DNA of 64,000 bases from Mycolicibacterium hippocampi (GCF_010723735.1 NZ_BLLB01000002.1:2232001-2296000), one strand, 5' to 3'; positions 43,023 through 54,612 are shown, numbered from the stretch's first letter. The notes: generated by a model from the letters alone, not told the origin. A program made the numbers and translations.

Positions 43023-43146
43023 CCGGCAGAGCGCAGCCGCTGTTGCAAAACGGATGAGCGCCTGTCCCGCGAGCCCGCAGGCTATGGGTGTCGCCGACTG
43101 CACATCCGTGCACGCACAGGCAATCGAACGAATATAGGGGCTCTAC

Positions 43147-44607
<1,461 letters not shown>

Positions 44608-44608
44608 C

Positions 44609-45136
44609 GTGACCAGGTCGAATCGGGCGCGCACGGTGACCACCACGGTCGGTGTGCGCGCCCGATTCGCCGGTCGGCTGGCCGCGACGGCCGGACTCCT
44701 GCTGGTGGTCTCGGCGTGTCAGACCCAGCAGGAAGAGCCGGCCGCCAGTTCGGCGCCGCCCGCTCCGGAGGTGCGTCACGACACCGAGGAGCTCGCCCGC
44801 ATCTTCCCGGCTCTGGGTGCTCCGGTGTCGGCGTCGTGGATCCAGTGGGACAACACCGCAACCCGGCCTGAGAACTCACGGCTGAAGCTGCAGTGGATCG
44901 ACGCCGTCGTGCAGGTCACCCCGGCCACGATGGAAGAACTTGTGACACAACATGAATCAGAGGAAACCGGTAGCCAGCCCGCGGTGCAGAAGGTGCTCGA
45001 GCCCGAGTTGCCGCCCGGGCCGTTTCTGACCGGCATCGAGCTGAACATGGTCTTCGGCGCCGAGCGCAGGAGCACCCGGGTGTTCCTGGACCCGCCGCAG
45101 GACGAGGTGGTGCTGCAGTCCAGCATCGCCGGCTGA
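44609..45136 (+). CDS. Putative lipoprotein of unknown function
   Basis: The 175-residue protein begins at the GTG at 44609, one base after the ahcY stop; a GTG at 44636 is possible. An Arg-rich N-terminus leads to a hydrophobic stretch and the lipobox VVSAC (about residues 32-36). Downstream is a Pro/Ala/Glu linker (SSAPPAPEVRHDTEEL) and a mixed domain with ELPPGPFLTGIELNMVFGA. No family recognised. M. tuberculosis, as I recall, has no gene between sahH and tmk, so this and the following esterase are an insertion relative to it. Confidence 0.65.
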   Translation: MTRSNRARTVTTTVGVRARFAGRLAATAGLLLVVSACQTQQEEPAASSAPPAPEVRHDTEELARIFPALGAPVSASWIQWDNTATRPENSRLKLQWIDAVVQVTPATMEELVTQHESEETGSQPAVQKVLEPELPPGPFLTGIELNMVFGAERRSTRVFLDPPQDEVVLQSSIAG

Positions 45137-45146
45137 ATCGGGCGCG

Positions 45147-47702
45147 TCAGGCGACCTGCAGGGTCACATACCGCGCCGAATTCGCCTGCGGCAGCAGGCC
45201 CAACTGCCGGTACACGGTGGACCGCCACACGGGTGCCTGCGAGTTGATGTAGAGGCCGCCCAGCGCCCAGCCGTGCATCTGCCCGTCACCGATGATGACA
45301 GTGAAGTCGGCGTCGGGATCCTGCGCCAGAAGCTTGTCGCGGAACGCCAGCGCGCCCGGGTAGAGCTTCTCGAGCGTGCCGATGTACACCGCGGTCGGGG
45401 GCAGCCCGGTCAGATCCGCGCTCGAAATCGGGTTCACCCGTGGATCATCCATGTCCAGCTCGCCATTGAACTGCGGACCTTCCCCTGCCGGACGGCTCGG
45501 CAGGATCGGGTCGTCGATGGCGTCGATCTCGGGCCCGCTCAACGTCAGATGCAGCGCCGGTGAGACCAGCACCATTCTCGAGGGTTGGGATTCGGAGACT
45601 ACACATTGCACGTCGGATCGGCAGCGGCGCAACATCTCCTGCACGGCCAGCATGGCGTACGAGCCGCCGGAAGAGTCACCGTAGAGGCTGACGTTGTCCA
45701 CGCCGTGCGCGTCGATCAACATCGACAGGTAGTCGGCCATCGGCGGCACCAGCGTGCTCGCCGTGCCGGTGCCCTGCGGCGGGGCCAGCGGGAAGATCGG
45801 CACCAGCACGGTGGCGCCGGTGTCGCGGGCCATCTCCGCGTAGTCCGACCAGTGGATGATGTTCGCTTCGGCCTCGAAACCGCCGCCGTGCAACGCGACG
45901 ACGTACTCGCCCGACGGCTGCGGCGACGCCAATTCCCACACTTTCCAGCCGTTGTAGCTGCGCTCGGTCACGGTCAGCCCGGTGGTCGTCGACGGTGGTG
46001 GGTCGACGCTGGTGACCGTCCCCACCACACCGCTGAACAACTTGATCCCGGTGACCGCCGAGAACCAGCGCAAGGTGCGCAGTGTGTCGACGACCAGTTG
46101 GTCCCCGAACGTGGGCGGTGTCGTCGTGACGGTGCGTGGACCCTCGGCGACGTCGTTGAGCCCGAGTTGGCGGTAGATGTCCGGACGCACCTTCGCCGCC
46201 TGCGAGTTGATGGAACCGCCCAGCGCCCAGTCGTGGATCTGGCCTCTGCCCACCACGAGCGAGGCCACCCCGCCGGCGGCATTCCACTTCTCGTGCAGCA
46301 GCAGGGTGTCGGGAAGTCCGATCTCGAGGGTCCCGATGTAGATCGTGGTGGGCGGAAAGCCTGCGAGCACAGCGTCTTCGATGAACAGCGGGCTGACCAC
46401 CGGGTCCGTCGGCTCGAATCCGTCGGCCCAGTGACTGCCGTCGTTGTAGAAGTCGAGATCGTCGACGTCGATCACCGGGTCATCGATGTCGCGGATCGCC
46501 GGGTTGGACAGCGAGGCGTCCGGGGCGGGGGAGAGCAACACCATGCTCGCGGGAACGGGACGACCGTTCATCACCAGCCGGCGCACCGCGGACATCGCCA
46601 GGATGGTGCCGGCCGAATCTGCGTAGACACTGACGTCTTCGGCCCCGTGCGTGGCGATCTGATCGGAGAGGAACTGGGCCATGGCGGGCACCACCCGGGT
46701 GGCCGACCCCGCCTCGGTGGTCGCCAGCGGATACATCGGCACGAGCACGGTGGCGCCGGTGTCGCGTGCCATGGCCGCGTAGTCACTCCAGTGCGTCACC
46801 AGTGGCTGCACCACGAACCCGCCTCCGTGGACGGCGACGACGGTCTTGCCCGTCGGGTTGGGCGGGTGGAACTCCCACACCTGCCAAGGTTCCTCTTCCG
46901 ACACCTGGTACTCGGTGCTGCGGACGTCGAGGCCGCGCTTGACGAACCACGGCGGCTTGTCGCTCTCCAGCGCTTTGGCCAGCAAGCCGTAGATGTCCAC
47001 ACCGATGAAGCTGGAGATCTGACGCATCACCCGAAGGCTGAAAACGACCACCTGGTCGAAGAAGGTCGGTTCGGCGGTGTAGGTGATCGAGTCCGAAGGC
47101 GTGGCAACCAGAGCCGCGCCCGAGATGATGTCGGCAGATGCTCTGAGCACCGGTGCCGGAGCCTCGTCGACCTCGCGGCGCGCCGCCCCGAGCGCCGTCC
47201 ACAGCTGTGGGACGGCGGTCGGCGTCGGCCGCGGTGTGTCTTCCGGGACCGGCTGCTCCAACAGGGTGTGGGAGACCTGATCGGGCTCGGACTGGGGTTC
47301 GGGCTCGCCGGCCGGCTCGTCGTCCTCGACCGTCTCGGCCGTCTCGTCGGCGGGGGTGTCGTCCGGTTCCGCGGCGCGCGGCTTCCGCTCGTCGTCATCC
47401 CCCTCAGCCTCGGCGGCGGCGTCCTCAGCGGACTCGGATTCGGATTCGGATTCGGATTCGGTTGGCGCCGAATCGTTCCGGCTCGGGGCATCGCCGGAGC
47501 GGTCCTTGGGTGTGCTCGCCGGACCGGCCCGCTTCTTCCCGGAATCCCCGTCGGTTTGCGTCGACTTCGGGGCCGACCGCGACCCGCCGGAGTCGTCATC
47601 CGCAGACGCGACGGCGCACCCCCACCCCAGGAACACCGCGGTGCCGACACCGGCCACAACCGCAACTTCGCAAACTTTGCCAGCACGGACTCTGCTCCCC
47701 AT
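45147..47702 (-). CDS. Secreted protein with two tandem HSL-type esterase domains
   Basis: The 851-residue protein starts at the ATG at 47700-47702. A signal peptide (1-33) is followed by an acidic low-complexity linker (about 34-150) with a Ser-Glu run. Two alpha/beta-hydrolase domains follow. Domain 1 has VAVHGGGFVV (near 285), YADSAGTIL (near 359) and GQIHDWALGG (near 484). Domain 2 has VALHGGGFEA (near 602), YGDSSGGSYA (near 671) and GQMHGWALGG (near 808). Both share GTLEx(n)LYPG/GLPD segments near the catalytic Asp. In domain 2 this Asp appears to be Gly (LYPGAL against GLPDTL). It is probably a cell-wall-linked or secreted lipase-like protein. Confidence 0.8.
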   Translation of the reverse strand: MGSRVRAGKVCEVAVVAGVGTAVFLGWGCAVASADDDSGGSRSAPKSTQTDGDSGKKRAGPASTPKDRSGDAPSRNDSAPTESESESESESAEDAAAEAEGDDDERKPRAAEPDDTPADETAETVEDDEPAGEPEPQSEPDQVSHTLLEQPVPEDTPRPTPTAVPQLWTALGAARREVDEAPAPVLRASADIISGAALVATPSDSITYTAEPTFFDQVVVFSLRVMRQISSFIGVDIYGLLAKALESDKPPWFVKRGLDVRSTEYQVSEEEPWQVWEFHPPNPTGKTVVAVHGGGFVVQPLVTHWSDYAAMARDTGATVLVPMYPLATTEAGSATRVVPAMAQFLSDQIATHGAEDVSVYADSAGTILAMSAVRRLVMNGRPVPASMVLLSPAPDASLSNPAIRDIDDPVIDVDDLDFYNDGSHWADGFEPTDPVVSPLFIEDAVLAGFPPTTIYIGTLEIGLPDTLLLHEKWNAAGGVASLVVGRGQIHDWALGGSINSQAAKVRPDIYRQLGLNDVAEGPRTVTTTPPTFGDQLVVDTLRTLRWFSAVTGIKLFSGVVGTVTSVDPPPSTTTGLTVTERSYNGWKVWELASPQPSGEYVVALHGGGFEAEANIIHWSDYAEMARDTGATVLVPIFPLAPPQGTGTASTLVPPMADYLSMLIDAHGVDNVSLYGDSSGGSYAMLAVQEMLRRCRSDVQCVVSESQPSRMVLVSPALHLTLSGPEIDAIDDPILPSRPAGEGPQFNGELDMDDPRVNPISSADLTGLPPTAVYIGTLEKLYPGALAFRDKLLAQDPDADFTVIIGDGQMHGWALGGLYINSQAPVWRSTVYRQLGLLPQANSARYVTLQVA

Positions 47703-47783
47703 CGGCTCACTATGAAGCCTACGGTTCCGCGTGGTCAACCTTTGCCGTCCCTGCCACTGCGGTGCCTGCATTACGCTCGCCGA

Positions 47784-48410
47784 GTGCTCATCGTGATCGA
47801 AGGAGTCGACGGTGCCGGCAAGCGGACGTTGACCAACGGTCTGCGCGCCGCCTTCGAGGCCGGCGGCCGGTCGGTGTCCAGCCTGGCGTTCCCCCGTTAC
47901 GGGGTCTCGGCGCCCGCGGATCTGGCGGCCGAAGCCCTGCACGGTGCCCACGGTGACCTCGCCGACTCGGTCTACGCGATGGCCGTGCTGTTCGCGATGG
48001 ACCGCGCAGGCGGTAAAGCCGAGATCGAGCGACTGGCCGCGGAATCCGACGTCGTGATCCTCGATCGCTACGTCGCCTCCAACGCCGCCTACAGCGCTGC
48101 GCGGCTGCACCAGGGCGGCGACGGGGATGTGGTGGCCTGGGTGCGCGACCTCGAGTACGGACGGCTGCAGCTGCCCGCCCCGGACTGGCAGGTGCTGCTG
48201 GATGTGCCGACAGAACTGGCGGCGCAACGTGCGGTGAACCGGGCCGCCGAAGAGGCCGACCGGGCCCGGGACGCCTACGAGCGCGACGACGGGCTGCAGC
48301 GTCGCACGTCAGCGGTGTACACCGAGTTGGCCGCAGCCCAGTGGTGCGGGCCGTGGACAGTCGTGCCACCGGACGTCGACGCAGCCGAACTCGCGGAAAT
48401 TCTGCGTTAG
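47784..48410 (+). CDS. tmk: Thymidylate kinase
   Basis: Tmk phosphorylates dTMP to dTDP. The 208-residue protein has IEGVDGAGKRTLTNGL (P-loop with Arg after the Lys, as in M. tuberculosis Tmk), FPRYGVSAPADLAAEALHG, and the DR-Y motif VVILDRYVASNAAYSAARL. The start is the GTG at 47784. A much longer open frame upstream is antisense to the esterase and not real. The gene is immediately upstream of mtrA in M. tuberculosis; here two extra genes lie between them. Confidence 0.95.
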   Translation: MLIVIEGVDGAGKRTLTNGLRAAFEAGGRSVSSLAFPRYGVSAPADLAAEALHGAHGDLADSVYAMAVLFAMDRAGGKAEIERLAAESDVVILDRYVASNAAYSAARLHQGGDGDVVAWVRDLEYGRLQLPAPDWQVLLDVPTELAAQRAVNRAAEEADRARDAYERDDGLQRRTSAVYTELAAAQWCGPWTVVPPDVDAAELAEILR

Positions 48411-48507
48411 CCGCCAGACCGCTGCGGATCGGCGAGACGGCAGATACCCTCAGCCATGGGGCGTCGCCCAGGCGACGAAATTGTGCAACGTGGTACCGGG
48501 GGGTCCG

Positions 48508-49173
48508 ATGACTGTTCCAATTCATACGCGCGTCGAACTGCTTGCGGAGGTCGACGATCGCGTCGCCCGGATGAAGTCGGCCTGCGGACAATTCGACCAG
48601 GGCACCCTCGTCGAGGCCATGACAGTGGCAGTGCACGTCCGCGCGCTCGTCCACCACACCGACACCACCCGCGCCCTGATCGACCAGCGCGACCTCACCT
48701 GGGTGGACACCGCGGGCGTGCCCCATCCCAAGAACCAGTCCGGCGCGGCCTGCTTGACACTGATGAAGATCCGCAGCGGACCGCAGGGCTACGCCGAATA
48801 CGTGCCGAAGCTCGGGCTGTACCCGCCGGCACCGATCCGCACCAGGGACGGCGGCAGGATCGACCGCGGCTCGCGCATCCCGTTCGACCACTGGTGGACC
48901 AACCCGGTGGTGCGGGACTGCGACGGCGCCGACTACTCCCGCAAGCAACTCGTGCTCGCGCTTGCCAACGAGCTGGTGGCCTCGGACGACCCGGAGACGA
49001 CGGCTGCGCGGCGGGCGCTGGCCGACAGCTACTCGCTGGGGTGGGTGCTCGCAGGCGAAACCGGCGGCGCGGCGGGGAAGACTTTCGAGAGAAACCCGGT
49101 GCCTGCCAGCGTGCGGCAGATCGGCTACGAGGTGATCGAGTCGATCAGGCAGCAGCGCGACATCCTCGGCTGA
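48508..49173 (+). CDS. Hypothetical protein
   Basis: The 221-residue protein begins at the ATG at 48508, preceded by a G-rich GGGGGG site. An alternative start at 48481 lacks a site. It begins with a helical part (IHTRVELLAEVDDRVARMKS, ALVHHTDTTRALIDQRDL) and a loop with WVDTAGVPHPKNQSG. A conserved-looking FDHWWTNPVVRDCDGADYSRK and a helical C-terminus follow. It is soluble, without signal peptide or recognised motif. It could be a relative of a prokaryotic family of unknown role. It lies between tmk and the lipoprotein before mtrA. Confidence 0.6.
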   Translation: MTVPIHTRVELLAEVDDRVARMKSACGQFDQGTLVEAMTVAVHVRALVHHTDTTRALIDQRDLTWVDTAGVPHPKNQSGAACLTLMKIRSGPQGYAEYVPKLGLYPPAPIRTRDGGRIDRGSRIPFDHWWTNPVVRDCDGADYSRKQLVLALANELVASDDPETTAARRALADSYSLGWVLAGETGGAAGKTFERNPVPASVRQIGYEVIESIRQQRDILG

Positions 49174-49199
49174 CATCTAACCGGGCGAACGCCGATGTG

Positions 49200-49805
49200 A
49201 TGCGCCGGACAGCGATCCTGATTTGGTGCGCATCGCTGGTGGCGGTCGGCTGTCAGCGCTCGACCGACGGCGAATCCGCATCCGCCGGTGGTCTGCAGTC
49301 GTTACCGCTGACCGTGCAGGACGTCAGGCAGGTCAGCGGATTCGGCGAGTTCACCCGGACAGCCGACGATGACCGGACCGTCGCGGACACCGCAACCCCC
49401 GAGGGCCCGTGTCGCGCGTTGTTCGACCAGGGGGTGGCCTTCGGTGACGACTGGGTCGACTCCCGCACCGTCGTCGACGACGGCGATGTGGACATCGGGG
49501 ACCGGGCGCCGGTGTTCGCCTCGATCATCCAGGCCGTGGTGGCGTATCCGGACAGCGACAGCGCGCGGGACGCGTTCGATCGCCGCCTGGTGGACATGGA
49601 CAACTGCGCCGCCCTGCGCCTCGAATTCATGGACGGAGCTGTGCTGCGACCCGACCCGGCGACGGTCGCCTACGTCAATGATCAGTGGACGGTGGCGTCG
49701 GCGGTCAAGTCCTCGGTCGTCGTCGACGTGTCGGTGACCGTTCTGCCCGACTCCGAGACGATCGCCTCGGAAATCCTGCAACGGATCGTCGACCGGATCG
49801 ACTGA
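49200..49805 (+). CDS. Lipoprotein resembling PknH-type sensor domain
   Basis: The 201-residue protein starts at the ATG at 49200 (a GTG one codon earlier is possible). ILIWCASLVAVGC gives the lipobox VAVGC. The mature part has a Cys in EGPCRALFDQGVAFG and another in MDNCAALRLEFM. The QAVVAYPDSDSARDAFDRRL helix and a V-rich C-terminal strand pattern (SVVVDVSVTVLPDSETIA) lie around them. This is the layout of PknH extracellular-sensor-like domains, found in many mycobacterial lipoproteins. Its place before mtrA is suggestive but unproven. Confidence 0.65.
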   Translation: MRRTAILIWCASLVAVGCQRSTDGESASAGGLQSLPLTVQDVRQVSGFGEFTRTADDDRTVADTATPEGPCRALFDQGVAFGDDWVDSRTVVDDGDVDIGDRAPVFASIIQAVVAYPDSDSARDAFDRRLVDMDNCAALRLEFMDGAVLRPDPATVAYVNDQWTVASAVKSSVVVDVSVTVLPDSETIASEILQRIVDRID

Positions 49806-49810
49806 GCCTG

Positions 49811-49832
49811 CGCCGCCAGAACGGCGTTCCAG
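49811..49832. repeat. Half copy of inverted repeat family D
   Basis: The sequence CGCCGCCAGAACGGCGTTCC resembles the left arm at 33672 (CCGCCGGAACGGTGTTCC). It starts five bases after a stop codon. CGCCG and CGGCG (49811-49826) could pair as a hairpin. No second arm was found. Confidence 0.5.
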
Positions 49833-49901
49833 ACCTCGGTGCCGGTCAACACGCAAATCGCCCGGTGTGGTATCCGAGGTTTATTGCTTTCTGGTGACAC
49901 C

Positions 49902-50588
49902 ATGGACACCATGAGGCAAAGGATCCTGGTCGTCGATGACGACCCTTCGCTCGCCGAGATGCTCACCATCGTTCTGCGTGGCGAGGGCTTCGACACCGCG
50001 GTGGTCGGTGACGGCACCCAAGCGCTGACCGCGGTCCGCGAGCTGCGGCCCGATCTGGTGCTGCTGGACCTCATGTTGCCCGGCATGAACGGCATCGACG
50101 TGTGCCGGGTGCTGCGTGCGGACTCCGGCGTGCCCATCGTGATGCTGACCGCCAAGACCGACACCGTCGACGTGGTGCTCGGGTTGGAGTCCGGCGCCGA
50201 CGACTACGTGATGAAGCCGTTCAAGCCCAAGGAACTGGTGGCCCGGGTGCGCGCCCGGCTGCGTCGCAACGAGGACGAGCCGGCCGAGATGCTGTCGATC
50301 GCCGACATCGACATCGACGTCCCGGCCCACAAGGTCACCCGCCAAGGCGAGCAGATCTCCCTGACCCCGCTGGAGTTCGACCTGCTGGTCGCGCTGGCAC
50401 GGAAACCCCGCCAGGTGTTTACTCGAGATGTGCTGCTCGAACAGGTGTGGGGTTACCGTCATCCCGCCGACACCCGTTTGGTGAACGTGCACGTCCAGCG
50501 GCTGCGGGCCAAAGTCGAGAAGGACCCGGAGAACCCGCAGGTGGTGCTCACCGTTCGAGGAGTGGGATACAAGGCCGGACCCCCATGA
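49902..50588 (+). CDS. mtrA: MtrA response regulator
   Basis: MtrA is the essential OmpR/PhoB-type regulator of cell division and replication genes. The 228 residues are nearly identical to my memory of the M. tuberculosis protein: receiver domain with [12 protein letters not shown], the phosphoacceptor in [12 protein letters not shown] (Asp about 56), LTAKTD and the Lys of MKPFKP. A winged-helix DNA-binding domain with [19 protein letters not shown] follows. The ATG at 49902 is the start. The sensor kinase gene follows. Confidence 0.98.
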   Translation: MDTMRQRILVVDDDPSLAEMLTIVLRGEGFDTAVVGDGTQALTAVRELRPDLVLLDLMLPGMNGIDVCRVLRADSGVPIVMLTAKTDTVDVVLGLESGADDYVMKPFKPKELVARVRARLRRNEDEPAEMLSIADIDIDVPAHKVTRQGEQISLTPLEFDLLVALARKPRQVFTRDVLLEQVWGYRHPADTRLVNVHVQRLRAKVEKDPENPQVVLTVRGVGYKAGPP

Positions 50589-50610
50589 CTCTGACCGCTC
50601 GGCGGTGGGC

Positions 50611-52266
50611 GTGATCTTCAGTTCGAGACGGCGTATCCACCGGCGGTCGGCACCACTTGTCCGCGGCCTGGGTGCGCTGGGCAGGGCGCTGAGTTTGGCG
50701 TGGCGGCGCTCTCTGCAGCTACGTGTCGTCACCCTGACGCTGGGCCTGTCGCTGGCGGTCATCATGGTGCTGGGCTTCGTCCTCACCAGTCAGATCACCG
50801 ACCGGATCCTCGAGGTCAAAGTGCGCGCGGCCACCGAGGAGATCGAACGGGCCCGCGGTACGGTCAGCGGAATCGTCGGCGGTGAGGAGACCCGTTCCCT
50901 CGACAGCAGCCTGCAGCTGGCCCGCAACACCCTGATCGACCGCAAGGCAGATGCCGGCTCCGGCCTCGCCGGCGCCTTCGACGCAGTGCTCGTCGTCCCC
51001 GGGATGGGTCCCCGCGCGGCCACCTCCGCCGGCCCGATCGACCAGGTGCCCAACGCGCTGCGCGACTTCGTCAACGCCGGACAGGTCAGCTACCAGTACT
51101 CGACCGTGCACACCGACGGCTTCTCCGGACCCGCCCTGATCGTCGGCACCCCGACGTCGTCGCCGGCGGCCAACCTGGAGCTCTACCTGATCTTCCCGCT
51201 GAACAGCGAAGCCTCCACGATCGCGTTGGTCCGCGGCACGCTGGCCACCGGCGGGGTGGTGCTGCTCGGCCTGCTGGCCGCGATCGCGCTGCTGGTGGCG
51301 CGTCAGATCGTGCTGCCGGTGCGGTCGGCGTCGCGGATCGCCGAGCGGTTCGCCGAAGGGCACCTCGCCGAGCGAATGCCGGTGCGCGGCGAGGACGACA
51401 TGGCGCGGCTGGCGGTGTCGTTCAACGACATGGCGGAAAGCCTGCACCGCCAGATCACCCAGCTCGAGGAGTTCGGCAACCTGCAACGAAGGTTCACCTC
51501 CGACGTCAGCCACGAACTGCGCACCCCGCTGACCACCGTGCGGATGGCCGCCGACCTGATCCACGACCACGCCGAAGACCTCGACCCCGCGTTGCGCCGC
51601 TCGACCGAGCTGATGGTCAACGAGCTGGACCGGTTCGAGTCGCTGCTCAGCGACCTGCTCGAGATCTCCCGCCACGACGCCGGCGTCGCCGAGCTGGCCG
51701 TCGAAGCCGTCGACCTGCGCTCCATCGTCAAGAGCGCCCTGGACAACGTCGGTCACCTCGCCGAAGAAGCCGGCGTGGACCTGATCGTCGACCTGCCCAC
51801 CGACGACGTCATCGCCGAAGTCGACCCGCGCCGGGTGGAGCGGATCCTGCGCAACCTGATCGCCAACGCCATCGACCACGCCGAGCACAAACCGGTGCGC
51901 ATCCGGATGGCCGCCGACGAGGACACCGTCGCGGTCACCGTCCGCGACCACGGCGTGGGCCTGCGCCCCGGCGAGGAGAAGCTGGTGTTCAGCCGGTTCT
52001 GGCGGGCGGATCCGTCGCGGGTGCGCCGCTCCGGCGGAACCGGCCTCGGGCTGGCGATCAGCATCGAGGACGCCCGGCTGCACCAGGGCAGGCTGGAAGC
52101 CTGGGGCGAGCCCGGTAAGGGCGCCTGCTTCCGGTTGACGCTGCCACTGGTCCGCGGACACAAGGTGACCAGCAGCCCGCTGCCCGTCAAGCCCGTCGAA
52201 CCGACACCGGTGCCCTCCGGCACCCGAGCGACCCGCGAACGCGAACCGGCAGGGGAGAGCGTGTGA
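50611..52266 (+). CDS. mtrB: MtrB sensor histidine kinase
   Basis: MtrB phosphorylates and dephosphorylates MtrA. The 551 residues have two membrane helices, near residues 39-60 and 207-230, bracketing an extracellular sensor domain. A HAMP domain (about 230-285), the H-box [18 protein letters not shown] and the ATPase domain with [26 protein letters not shown] and [10 protein letters not shown] follow. The GTG at 50611 aligns with the M. tuberculosis start; a GTG at 50605 is two codons earlier. The stop overlaps the GTG of lpqB. Confidence 0.97.
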   Translation: MIFSSRRRIHRRSAPLVRGLGALGRALSLAWRRSLQLRVVTLTLGLSLAVIMVLGFVLTSQITDRILEVKVRAATEEIERARGTVSGIVGGEETRSLDSSLQLARNTLIDRKADAGSGLAGAFDAVLVVPGMGPRAATSAGPIDQVPNALRDFVNAGQVSYQYSTVHTDGFSGPALIVGTPTSSPAANLELYLIFPLNSEASTIALVRGTLATGGVVLLGLLAAIALLVARQIVLPVRSASRIAERFAEGHLAERMPVRGEDDMARLAVSFNDMAESLHRQITQLEEFGNLQRRFTSDVSHELRTPLTTVRMAADLIHDHAEDLDPALRRSTELMVNELDRFESLLSDLLEISRHDAGVAELAVEAVDLRSIVKSALDNVGHLAEEAGVDLIVDLPTDDVIAEVDPRRVERILRNLIANAIDHAEHKPVRIRMAADEDTVAVTVRDHGVGLRPGEEKLVFSRFWRADPSRVRRSGGTGLGLAISIEDARLHQGRLEAWGEPGKGACFRLTLPLVRGHKVTSSPLPVKPVEPTPVPSGTRATREREPAGESV

Positions 52267-54020
52267 CACGCTTCCTAGCCGCGCTGTTCGCACTGGTGCT
52301 CGCGCTCACCGGATGTTCCGGGGTGCCCAGCTCGTCGTCGCCGCAGGCCATCGGCACCGTCGCCCTGCCGGCGCCACCCAGCCTGCCCGAGCCCACCCCG
52401 GGGATGGACCCCGACGTGCTGCTGCGGGAATTCCTCAAGGCCACCGCCGACCCCGCGAACAGGCACCTGGCCGCGCGGCAGTTCCTCACCGAATCGGCGT
52501 CGAGTGGCTGGGACGACGCGGGCAGCGCGCTGCTGATCGACAACGTGGTTTTTGTCGAGACCCGTACGCCCAACCGGGTTTCGGTGAGTATGCGCGCCGA
52601 CATCCTCGGCTCACTGTCGGACATGGGAGTGTTCGAGACGGGCGAGGGGGCCCTGCCCGACCCCGGCCCGATCGAATTGGTGAAGACGTCGGACGGCTGG
52701 CGCATCGACCGTCTGCCCAACGGGGTCTTCCTGGACTGGCAGCAGTTCCAGTCCACCTACAAACGCAGCACCCTCTACTTCGCCGACCCCACGGGCAAGA
52801 CCGTGGTGCCGGACCCGCGCTACGTCGCGGTGTCCGAGCCCGACCAGTTGCCCACCGAGCTGGTCAGCAAGTTGATCGCGGGTCCGCGGCCGGAGATGAC
52901 CGACACCGTGCGCAACCTGCTCGGCCCGCCGCTGAAACTGCGGGGGCCGGTGACGCGCGCCGACGGCGGCAAGACCGGCGTGGGACGCGGCTACGGTGGG
53001 GCGCGCATCGACCTGGATAACCTGGCCACCACTGACCCCCAGAGCAGGCAACTGCTTGCCGCGCAGCTGATCTGGACGTTGTCCCGGGCCGGCATCAACG
53101 GGCCGTACGTGATCACCGCCGACGGTGCCGCACTCGACGACCGGTTCGCCGACGGCTGGGACACCGCCGACGTCGCCGCGACCGATCCCGGTGCCGTCGA
53201 CGGTGCCGCGGCCGGGCTGCACGCCCTCGTCGGCGGGTCCCTGGTGCGGCTGGACGGCCAGCGCGCGCCGCGGGTGTCGGGTTCATTCGGGCAGATGCCC
53301 GGCCAGAGCGCCGCCTCGCTGTCGCGCGGCGGTCAGCTGGTCGCCTCGATCATCACCGAGCGCCCCGGCGCTCCCGACATGGCCTCGACACTGTGGGTGG
53401 GACCGCTGGGCGGGGACGCATCCCAGGCGATGGACGGCCGCAGCCTCAGTCGGCCGAGCTGGTCGCTGGACGACGCCATCTGGGTCGTCGTCGACGGCAT
53501 CAACGTCGTCCGCGTCATCCAGGACGCCTCGGGCCAGCCCGCCCGGATCCCCGTCGACTCCGCCTCGGTGTCGACCCGATTCCCCGGCCCGATCGCTGAA
53601 CTGCAGCTCTCGCGGGACGGCACCCGCGCCGCCATGGTGATCGAGGGACGGGTGATCCTCGCCGGTGTCGAGCAGACAGAAGGCGGCGGGTACGCGCTGA
53701 CCTTCCCGCGACGGCTCGGCTACGGGTTGCGCGACACGGTGGTGTCGCTGTCCTGGCGCACCGGCGACGACATCGTCGTCAGCCGCACCGATGCCCAGCA
53801 CCCGGTGGCCTACGTGAACCTCGACGGGGTGAACTCCGACGGCCCGACCTACAACCTGCTGCGGCCGGTGACGACGGTGGCGGCGAACCCGTCGGCCGTC
53901 TACGTCGCCGACGCGCGCGGGGTGCTTCAACTCTCGGGGTCGACCGCCGACGGCGACCCCGGGTGGGCGGAGGTCCGGCCGTTGATGACAGCGGGTGCGC
54001 TGCCGGTGCTGCCGGGCTGA
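52263..54020 (+). CDS. lpqB: Lipoprotein LpqB
   Basis: LpqB interacts with MtrB outside the membrane and helps in MtrAB signalling. The 585-residue protein starts at the GTG at 52263, which overlaps the mtrB stop (GTGA). It has the lipobox LALTGC (about residues 13-18), a GerMN-like domain ([16 protein letters not shown] region) and a C-terminal beta-propeller-like part with repeated strands ([35 protein letters not shown]). It forms the third gene of the mtrAB-lpqB operon. Confidence 0.95.
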   Translation: MTRFLAALFALVLALTGCSGVPSSSSPQAIGTVALPAPPSLPEPTPGMDPDVLLREFLKATADPANRHLAARQFLTESASSGWDDAGSALLIDNVVFVETRTPNRVSVSMRADILGSLSDMGVFETGEGALPDPGPIELVKTSDGWRIDRLPNGVFLDWQQFQSTYKRSTLYFADPTGKTVVPDPRYVAVSEPDQLPTELVSKLIAGPRPEMTDTVRNLLGPPLKLRGPVTRADGGKTGVGRGYGGARIDLDNLATTDPQSRQLLAAQLIWTLSRAGINGPYVITADGAALDDRFADGWDTADVAATDPGAVDGAAAGLHALVGGSLVRLDGQRAPRVSGSFGQMPGQSAASLSRGGQLVASIITERPGAPDMASTLWVGPLGGDASQAMDGRSLSRPSWSLDDAIWVVVDGINVVRVIQDASGQPARIPVDSASVSTRFPGPIAELQLSRDGTRAAMVIEGRVILAGVEQTEGGGYALTFPRRLGYGLRDTVVSLSWRTGDDIVVSRTDAQHPVAYVNLDGVNSDGPTYNLLRPVTTVAANPSAVYVADARGVLQLSGSTADGDPGWAEVRPLMTAGALPVLPG

Positions 54021-54075
54021 CACTGGACGTGCTGCCGGACAGCCCCCCGGCAGCCAGCCGATGGAGAGGTCACCG

Positions 54076-54498
54076 ATGGATATCGACAAGATGCAGGTTT
54101 CCCGGAAGTCGGTGATCGTCGGCGCGGGAGTGGGCCTCGCGGCGGCCACGCTGGCGGCGTGTTCGGGCGGTGATTCCGGCGATTCGAGTGATTCCGGTGG
54201 CGAGGCTTCGGGGGCGGCGTCGGAGGAGCTCATCACGACCGCGGACGTGCCCGTCGGCTCCGGCATCATCGTCGGCGAGACCATCATCACCCAGCCGGTG
54301 GCGGGGGATTTCAAGGCGTTCTCGGCGGTGTGCACGCACTCCGGCTGCCTGATCAACGTGGTGGCCGACGGGACCCTCAACTGCCCCTGCCACGGCAGCA
54401 AGTTCAGCCTCGACGGCGCAGTGGTCAGGGGCCCGGCCGCGCGCCCGCTGACCGAGGAGACGATCACCGTGCAGGGAGATTCGATCGTCGCCGGCTGA
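54076..54498 (+). CDS. Rieske-type [2Fe-2S] lipoprotein
   Basis: The 140-residue protein starts at the ATG at 54076 with GAGAGG upstream. The N-terminus MQVSRKSVIVGAGVGLAAA leads to a lipobox TLAAC, with an RK pair that could be a weak Tat signal. A Ser/Asp/Gly linker precedes a Rieske fold with both cluster-binding loops, CTHSGCLI and CPCHGSKF (C-x-H ... C-x2-H), and the closing GPAARPLTEETITVQ. Partner unknown. M. tuberculosis has a different gene (Rv3243c) at this place as I recall. Confidence 0.85.
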   Translation: MDIDKMQVSRKSVIVGAGVGLAAATLAACSGGDSGDSSDSGGEASGAASEELITTADVPVGSGIIVGETIITQPVAGDFKAFSAVCTHSGCLINVVADGTLNCPCHGSKFSLDGAVVRGPAARPLTEETITVQGDSIVAG

Positions 54499-54504
54499 CG
54501 TGCC

Positions 54505-54568
54505 CCGCGAGTGTGAAGCCAGGGCTGTGGATCAGGGCGAAACCACGACCCGGGATGATATTTCGCGG
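54505..54568. repeat. Palindromic repeat family A, copy 6
   Basis: This 64-bp copy starts CCGCGAGTGTGAAGCCAGG and ends GGGATGATATTTCGCGG. It begins six bases after the Rieske stop and lies 44 bp before the comF-like gene. Confidence 0.9.
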
Positions 54569-54612
54569 CGAAGCGGGGCCGGGCTGTCGGACGCCGACGC
54601 CACACTGGGGGC

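Noticed and set aside
43060..43130. Possible further family B repeat before ahcY
   Set aside because: Only a short CCCGCGAGC match, with no paired second arm.
43023..43146. SAH or SAM riboswitch before ahcY
   Set aside because: Only 124 bases, without a recognisable conserved core.
45585..47783. Long upstream extension of the tmk frame
   Set aside because: Antisense to the esterase. Tmk begins at the GTG at 47784, where family similarity begins.
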